Of a stretch of DNA of 11,623 bases, positions 8,601-11,623 are shown piece after piece. Origin of the DNA: Stramenopiles sp. TOSAG23-2. Lineage: Eukaryota > Sar. How positions within the stretch are numbered: position 1 is the first letter of the stretch; each line of letters starts with the position of its first letter. Position numbers and translations under genes: made by a program. The notes under the pieces are model-generated. The model was given only the letters and a program-made list of their open reading frames with translations. It ran no database searches and had not been told where the DNA came from. The DNA is taken from assembly GCA_900128395.1 (NCBI GenBank), contig LT649914.1:1-11623 (forward strand). The letters are read 5' to 3'.

Positions 8601-11324
8601 GGTTACATGTGCCGCATGTCCTTCGTACGTTTTATAGGCGATTTCTGGATCAACCGCTGGGTAGCGAAACAATTTGACCCGGCTAAAATCGTCTGACGTA
8701 ACCAATAAATCCCCGGAAGTTGATCGGCATACAGAATTGATATCCGTGCCATCCGCGCCTGCTGGCCAAATGGCTTGAACAGGCCAACCAAGTGTGCATG
8801 TCCACGTGGCCCATTGCACATCTCGCATTTTAGTCGAGCTAGTAATTTGATTACCACCAACATCCCAGTAAAGTAATTCGTATGCGCCGCAATTACTTTG
8901 TAAATATTTGGAATCAATACTGAAATCCAAATGGGTAATATAGCTACTATGACCTTTACAAATTGCTCGTTTACTATACGTGTCTTTAATAGTATTGTAC
9001 AAGTATATCCTATTGTCATGGGAGCCAAATGCTAGTAATTTGCCATTTGGGGAATATTTAATTGTCCCACCCCACTTTTTCGCATCACCTTTAATAACTT
9101 TAAAGGCTTTCCATGCCGCGCGATCCCCAGCTGGAAGATTTGCTACGGAATGAGTCGTGTGGGCATTAGGGTCCGTATCCCCATCCAAAATTACAATCCA
9201 TCCGCCAGGTTTTTTAGGATCGTTCCCTGCATCTAATGCAACTGCTAGACGTTTCCCATCTGGGGAGAATGCACATGCTTTTGCCTTGTTTTTAAATGCG
9301 CGTACACCCCTTTGTCGTCGGTATTCGATATCCCATAGTCGTACGGTCCCATCATCACCACATGTAGCAAACCGATTTTTATGAGGATGTACTGCTAAGC
9401 CACAAACTTCGCCTTTAAAATGACTGCGCATCAGACGGTAGACGTATGTATCCTCTCCGCTGCCTTTCTCCTCGTTAGGCAGTTCGATGCATATAATTTC
9501 GCCAGCTCGTGTGCCGACTAAAATTGTATTTTCGCTTTTCGATGCACTGGTACCCATGCAAACGCTGTTGATGCGTGCATTCAAACTACCCATCTCCGTT
9601 CCGCCGATGGATTGTGGCTGACCAACGCATTGCATATTGGTATTCCAAACTTTTACAGTGGCATCTTGTCCACCAGTTAATATACCATCTTTCCACCAAT
9701 ACATTGCTGTTACAGCATTTCGTCCACCACCACCATGTGCTCGGGATATAACGTGTTTCACTTTATGCCCTTCGAATTGGTACAAGGATCCATCAGCACA
9801 TCCAACAACTAGATCATTGCCACAGAAACCCATACATGGATATGGTTGTATCTTTCCCTTCTTCCCGATAATACCACGTTTACAAGTCAATGCTTTGCCA
9901 TTTTTCGTGAAGAATTTAATGAATTTCATTCCACAAATGACCAGCGTTTTCCCATTGGGGGTATATTCACATGCTAAAACTTTGTTTTTGTCACCCTTAC
10001 CAGACGCAACTAAAATTTTTCGTCTCCAATCATATATTGCAATGGAATGATCATCATCCAATCCAATGGAGGCTAAACGATCCCCACGTTGATTAAACGT
10101 TAGTAAACTTACACCACGGCGATGGAACCCACTTAATTTAGCTTTCGTGTTAAAATCAGCAGTTTTTCCACCTCTGCTTAACGGATCCCAGACGTGTATT
10201 CCTGGATTTTTCCCGATTTGCCCAGTCGCTACCAAATCTAAATCTGGATGAATTGCCATGGATATAATATCATCAGTGTGTCCATGATAAAAACGTTGCG
10301 TATGTGTTTTACGATCATAGACAACACCTAATGCAGCAGCAAAATATACGATGTTTCCATCCTGGGTATAACGTAAATTATTTCGAGCTTGCTGTGCGGA
10401 AAATCCATGAACCCATTCCAACACTAAACTTGCATCTGGGACATCAACCGAAGTTCGAGGCAAATCCGTTGGTTCTTTAATTGTCCCAAGCCATGGTTTC
10501 ACTGCCATAAATTCATCTCCACCTGAGCCTTCGCCAGCCAACATTTTAATCAATTGCGTGTTGGCAACTTCTAATGCCTCCGACGCTTCCGTAGCTTGAA
10601 GCGCTCTTTCATGTACACCCAAATGTTCTTCATCTAGATCAGAATCATCCTCTGATGTTGCTTCCGGTGCACTCTCGTCGTCTGATTCTTCCCGTGTTGC
10701 ATTGACAAGAGCGCGGCTACTCATTTTTTCCAGTGCATTTAATACTTCTCTGGTTCCATTAGCCCACTCGGTAAACTGTGGGAAAGATAAAGCAGGTGTT
10801 TCATCTGGATCTAAACTGGAACTTTCTTTTGCAGAGTTCAATGCCAATTCCGCTAAACCTTCGAATTCTTCATCTTCTGGTACTTCACGTTCCCCCATAA
10901 ATTTCAACAATCCAACAACGCAAGATCTCATCATTAATACTAACTCTTCAAAACATAACGAACCATTAACGTTAAAATCAACAAGTTCAAAACAAAACCT
11001 ACTTTTGTCATCAAAACTACCTTTGCAACATTGTGCAACGGCAGCGATAAATTCCAGCGCATCGATACGACCATTACTATCTTCATCTAGCACAGCAAAT
11101 ACCTCCTCAAAACGTTGCACATCGGTTTTAAACGCTAGTAACGCTTCAAACTGCGATTTGACCAAACCATATCCAGTTGGATTTTTCAAAAAACGATGGT
11201 GTAACGTACGTACATCTTTAATAGTCCATGACGCAAATTGTCTGCAATAGGTTACTAATGGTCCCGTATTTTTATCTGCAGAGGATATTTTTTCATTCAA
11301 TATTCTCGAAGTTGATTTTCCCAT
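2628..11324 (-). CDS. Giant EML-family microtubule-associated protein with N-terminal EF-hands and three HELP-WD40 modules
   Basis: This is one uninterrupted frame of 2898 residues, ATG at 11324-11322 (A at -3, G at +4) and TGA stop. Domains in order: an EF-hand region (about 1-200) with an MGKSTSR N-terminus; an acidic linker; module 1 (HELP core FMAVKPWLGTI from 272, WD40 blades to W932); an acidic linker; module 2 (994-2182); an acidic linker; module 3 (2232-2869); and a Lys/Arg-rich tail (2870-2898). Each module repeats EML landmarks in order: HTDDI, IAIYD or IAIYA, GDDGT-type blade ends, HSSYITH(L/I)DFS, YELL(Y/F)WD, ADGTDIN or QDGTDIN, and GHxxHVTN. EML proteins bind microtubules or tubulin through HELP-containing tandem propellers; vertebrate EML5 and EML6 also have three modules. 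Here the large size, the EF-hands and the insertions in module 2 are unusual. A role in calcium-responsive microtubule or ciliary function is inferred. Unlike its neighbour, the gene needs no intron to be read, although a small in-frame intron inside an insertion cannot be excluded. Confidence 0.95.
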   Translation of the reverse strand: MGKSTSRILNEKISSADKNTGPLVTYCRQFASWTIKDVRTLHHRFLKNPTGYGLVKSQFEALLAFKTDVQRFEEVFAVLDEDSNGRIDALEFIAAVAQCCKGSFDDKSRFCFELVDFNVNGSLCFEELVLMMRSCVVGLLKFMGEREVPEDEEFEGLAELALNSAKESSSLDPDETPALSFPQFTEWANGTREVLNALEKMSSRALVNATREESDDESAPEATSEDDSDLDEEHLGVHERALQATEASEALEVANTQLIKMLAGEGSGGDEFMAVKPWLGTIKEPTDLPRTSVDVPDASLVLEWVHGFSAQQARNNLRYTQDGNIVYFAAALGVVYDRKTHTQRFYHGHTDDIISMAIHPDLDLVATGQIGKNPGIHVWDPLSRGGKTADFNTKAKLSGFHRRGVSLLTFNQRGDRLASIGLDDDHSIAIYDWRRKILVASGKGDKNKVLACEYTPNGKTLVICGMKFIKFFTKNGKALTCKRGIIGKKGKIQPYPCMGFCGNDLVVGCADGSLYQFEGHKVKHVISRAHGGGGRNAVTAMYWWKDGILTGGQDATVKVWNTNMQCVGQPQSIGGTEMGSLNARINSVCMGTSASKSENTILVGTRAGEIICIELPNEEKGSGEDTYVYRLMRSHFKGEVCGLAVHPHKNRFATCGDDGTVRLWDIEYRRQRGVRAFKNKAKACAFSPDGKRLAVALDAGNDPKKPGGWIVILDGDTDPNAHTTHSVANLPAGDRAAWKAFKVIKGDAKKWGGTIKYSPNGKLLAFGSHDNRIYLYNTIKDTYSKRAICKGHSSYITHLDFSIDSKYLQSNCGAYELLYWDVGGNQITSSTKMRDVQWATWTCTLGWPVQAIWPAGADGTDINSVCRSTSGDLLVTSDDFSRVKLFRYPAVDPEIAYKTYEGHAAHVTNVRFAFGDRHVISTGGMDRCVFQWRCEYEEQEEIEIASADEDMHSDLENELGHDLTRTELQEAANEDGGHEDLAELFQQGGGDEFMAVKPWLGTISVMKPKSFDKKKVSTSAPDCDMELAWVHGYRAFDCRNNLRYTAKGDMVYPAAALGIVSNKREQRFFNLHTDDVISLAVHPQGKVVATGEIGRTPKIICWDNESLLAVTIIQGFHKRGVPLLAFSGGKGDKLVSVGLDNDFSIAIYAWQENHLIASCKSAKNKVLCVEFGIDDQTVITCGVNHVKFWTIKGSTLKCQKGIYGTIPTVISDELDQVEYGSRGGTTKKMRKKRSNGKKNLIQTALCIGSFKLSKPGDAKLESRYVTGMMDGALYIWNNYKLETVERAHVKANAKSAVTAMYSHNDAFFTGDKQGKIKIWEANRCYDLEQAAKEAKAYKKAKKEYNASKSKMLGQPNSKRIEMFQCKYRSILYKRPLVCLFTIDLEVGPSSHAWMFNSFDSARPKGPHVDGPIKSELRSLCYKDGKLLIGTKCSSVYEADCQPPRVKGQKTTEALKKEICENINKSIEKKVNEALNQKKGNTYDQLLGLSEELAGFEMWQDLDYYSKRLKNAFKKYQASGDLIDAGKGKKSDSIFQKDNAKDEKDKYHTSKSSPLPVTVVCQGHYVGELWGLSMHQKKPRFMTCGDDGTARLWDLKDRTCIRAVKLGIEGSQTVPLPACGKVLQVQNGSPKIEKVTATETGDGGENTEKKEEEKTEGNTQVNVEAKDAVDTVIYFSTVCTGFEYRRGTAEQSKQWEEMETDEAFAKAFNLTKSDGECISLNTLKICGKGVPENTYVKSIKIVDPPVPIKLPEGDDNAKTEDETKQGGETNDKTPSKCVQVTLNSHINLSKIKPKMWMTFNLDTKQSLATKGKARACAFSPPRMGNDSKGSSKVARVEMQEGHVAFGIDDGTVEIWNDGLRRFVERIDATKIQTGVSMEKDVIVEPKDRYKKGKHFPKEWIQDMKYSQKGNFLAVGSHDNKIYVYRRKGKKEWETETDNDNTKGGAEGRYELYCVCAKHSSYITHLDFSSGKEEEYKRQDPIWKKDVGDHKYDTNKSNEAERTRVYGGMHCYDEDLVKFERENKGTDDKREITQWYESFDSRYLMSTCGGYELLFWDLHPSNLVKKKGRGTPYFHAKHVTRVSTLKDITWNTFTMPLGWNVQGIWPPCADGTDINAVARSRNKKLCATADDFGRVKLFRWPCVSNKAQSKNYRGHASHVTNIFFSDKDEYVVSTGGSDNCIFLWKTDYDHQEQLKLEQSQQRNGDSSGSETEDSEDDDDEIDPFAEIGGGDEFMAVKPWLGAIVAPSKWQEGPEDADEPGKELVLENIYGFSAHRRDAAFYSSSPGEIVYFAAAAGVVNNFGKKGSRKKGEQQQHFNLAHTDDILCMAMHPAGNRVATGEIGRRPKIFVWDVHSTNVLLEIVGFHRFGIELLAWSPTGAMLATVGRDGDHSIAIYDGDSGSMVANSKGHQNKVQAICFKTEMDIVTAGVKHVKFWTMSERKISGKNGLFKPKGKIQTVLAVAALGANTVTGQKDGSLYLWQGRNCQDLRKGVHKGPILALVTLNVTMGNGVLSGGKDGKIFLWDRTLTPTLKFDMNSLDSIKGVVPKGPMDCAIHSLDARHSHILVGVKSAEIFHIPFDGCEDGSASVTRVVHGHFAGETWGLECHPDQCEFVTVGDDSTIRRWDSVHCRLLCVAKLECKARAVTYAPESGSQIAVGTTSGNVIIYDSNNLSKPLKKISVTKEWIEDLKYSKNGKILGVSSHDNRIYLFNRKTYNQYAVLKGHSSYITHIDFSYDEKTNECKWLQSNCGAYELLFWDTTTGKRNGKASALRDVKWGTWTCVLGWPVQGIWQAGQDGTDINAVDRSHSRDKPLLVTGDDSGKVSLFRYPCSNGNAVGRVSKGHSSHVTNVRFLHDDSNVISTGGGDRCVFQWKVIDAKNVRKANKRGKKGGKKKRGRRRRR
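2631..2717 (-). other. Polybasic C-terminal tail of the EML-like protein
   Basis: The last 29 residues after the final WD40 Trp (W2869) are rich in Lys, Arg and Gly, and the protein ends in GRRRRR. Such a tail could bind acidic tubulin tails, acidic lipids or RNA, or act as a nuclear localisation signal. Sequence alone does not choose between these. Confidence 0.7.
2718..4631 (-). repeat. EML module 3 (HELP plus tandem WD40 propellers)
   Basis: Residues 2232-2869. It opens with MAVKPWLGAIVAPSK. It carries HTDDILCMAMHP, FVTVGDDSTIRRWD, HSSYITHIDFS, GAYELLFWD, QDGTDINAV and GHSSHVTNVRF, and closes with DRCVFQW, the same last blade as module 1. It is compact like module 1. The blade ending RRWD has Ser in GDDST where modules 1 and 2 have GDDGT. 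It runs directly into the polybasic tail. Confidence 0.9.
4779..8345 (-). repeat. EML module 2, greatly enlarged by insertions
   Basis: Residues 994-2182, nearly 1190 residues against about 640-660 in modules 1 and 3. The HELP core MAVKPWLGTI and the blade landmarks are present in order: HTDDVISLAVHP, MTCGDDGTARLWD, HSSYITHLDFS, GGYELLFWD, ADGTDINAV, GHASHVTNIFF, DNCIFLW. Inserts lie at about 1204-1238 (basic, KKMRKKRSNGKK), 1324-1392 (charged helical start), 1444-1555 (helical, Lys/Glu-rich), 1607-1809 (about 200 residues, see 5898-6506) and 1968-2035 (charged). All fall between blade landmarks, so the propellers can plausibly still fold, with the inserts looping out. Confidence 0.88.
5898..6506 (-). 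other. About 200-residue insertion in module 2
   Basis: Residues 1607-1809. In module 1 the strand RAFKNKAKACAFSP runs straight on, whereas in module 2 RAVKLG is separated from GKARACAFSP by this insert. It starts with a polar, Glu/Lys/Thr-rich stretch (about 1636-1663). A strand-rich part follows with GKGVPENTYVKSI (1726-1738), IKL and, after another charged spacer, CVQVTLN (1777 on). The latter recalls the GxGVPxxTxVxSI...VxLT pattern of small beta-rich domains found in many extracellular, phage and algal proteins. The resemblance is by eye only. Confidence 0.6.
8529..10508 (-). repeat. EML module 1 (HELP plus tandem WD40 propellers)
   Basis: Residues 273-932, about 660 residues, the usual length for a HELP plus double-propeller unit. 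It opens with MAVKPWLGTIKEPTD and the HGFSAQQARNNLRY segment. It then shows successive WD blades, including HTDDIISMAIHP, FATCGDDGTVRLWD, HSSYITHLDFS, GAYELLYWD and GHAAHVTNVRF, and ends at DRCVFQW. No large insertions are seen, so it serves with module 3 as the reference for judging module 2. Confidence 0.9.
10725..11324 (-). other. N-terminal EF-hand calcium-sensor-like region with myristoylation-type N-terminus
   Basis: Residues 1-200 of the EML-like protein. MGKSTSR has Gly2 and Ser6, as in N-myristoylated proteins, and resembles the start of neuronal calcium sensor proteins. Two canonical 12-residue EF loops follow: 80-91 (D80, D82, N84, G85, D88, E91) and 116-127 (D116, N118, N120, G121, E127). 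A degenerate first hand (about 41-66, TGYGLVKSQFEALL) and a degenerate last hand (172-183, DPDETPALSFPQ: Pro for Gly, Gln for the final Glu) complete a four-hand layout like that of NCS or calcineurin-B-type sensors. Two calcium sites are therefore expected. The lipid anchor is inferred from the motif alone. Confidence 0.8.
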
Positions 11325-11623
11325 GTTTCTCGATCTCTGCTCTCTATTTGTATATACCTATATATATATATTTATATATATATACATATACTTTTCAATT
11401 TCGATTGATATATAATGGTTGTTTTGTGTTTGTTACCCTGTCATCTCTCTTTTTATCAAATAAATATGTATAATAAATATATATCAAAACGATATATTTT
11501 TGATTCTTCTTAATGCTGTGTAGTGCTATTGGTTGAGTGCACGGTTTTGATTTTTTTACCTGATTTTTTAGATCTAACATATTTGAAAATATAAATAAGA
11601 ACACGAATTTGGTAAGTGTAGAT
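11325..11623 (-). promoter_or_regulatory. 5' flank and likely promoter of the EML-like gene
   Basis: This is non-coding as far as I can see: the open stretches are short and begin without a good ATG. Read on the minus strand, the bases next to the start codon are purine-rich (GAGAGCAGAGATCGAGAAAC). They are preceded by the TA-rich tract at 11350-11390 and by mixed AT-rich DNA. On the plus strand the end of the window contains GGTAAGTG, which looks like a splice donor, but there is no exon to attach it to. Confidence 0.4.
11350..11390. repeat. TA-rich microsatellite next to the EML-like start codon
   Basis: Interrupted (TA)n runs of about 40 bases lie 26-66 nt upstream of the EML ATG. They could contain the TATA element of that gene or lie in its 5' UTR. 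Similar but shorter TA runs occur at 341-350 and 2521-2531, so this is also a general feature of the intergenic DNA here. Confidence 0.6.

Noticed and set aside
8603-9028. 141-codon minus-strand frame overlapping module 1
   Set aside because: It is a different frame inside the EML coding sequence with no domain similarity, while the EML frame there encodes clear WD40 blades.
10702-11250. 182-codon plus-strand frame opposite the EF-hand region
   Set aside because: It is antisense to well-conserved EF-hand coding sequence, Ser/Asn-rich as expected from the complement, and has no motif. The other plus-strand frames within 2800-11250 are shadows for the same reason.
11395-11623. Upstream small ORF or exon at the right end, with a GGTAAGTG donor-like site
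   Set aside because: The longest frame starts without ATG, and its protein is an AT-driven low-complexity string. A lone donor-like octamer without an exon is not enough.

Overview
The window is nuclear DNA from a eukaryote. One gene needs a spliceosomal intron to be read, the intergenic DNA is extremely A/T-rich with TA microsatellites, and the main gene belongs to a eukaryote-only microtubule-associated protein family. TAG and TGA both act as stops and the long frame contains none, so the standard code fits; this argues against the ciliate codes that read these triplets as amino acids. A compact, AT-rich protist or zoosporic lineage is plausible, because EML proteins with several repeated modules go with microtubule- or cilium-bearing cells. 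I cannot name the species.

Layout. Positions 1-519 are an AT-rich intergenic and promoter stretch. Positions 520-2266 (+) hold a two-exon gene for a 553-residue small-molecule kinase-like protein of the EcKinase/CHK-like and APH superfamily. Its 85-nt intron lies inside the codon for the Gly of the catalytic HGD motif. Positions 2267-2627 are a spacer between two convergent genes, almost pure A/T in its second half. Positions 11324-2628 (-) hold one uninterrupted 2898-codon frame: a giant EML-family protein. It has an N-terminal four-EF-hand, calcium-sensor-like region with an apparent N-myristoylation signal, then three HELP-plus-WD40 modules separated by acidic linkers, then a polybasic tail. 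Positions 11325-11623 are its 5' flank, with a TA-rich microsatellite right next to the start codon.

The two genes converge tail to tail and share no obvious pathway. The most interesting object is the EML protein. It joins a neuronal-calcium-sensor-like module to a triple EML architecture, and its middle module carries several large insertions, one of about 200 residues. No RNA gene, mobile element, CRISPR array or bacterial-type operon was seen.
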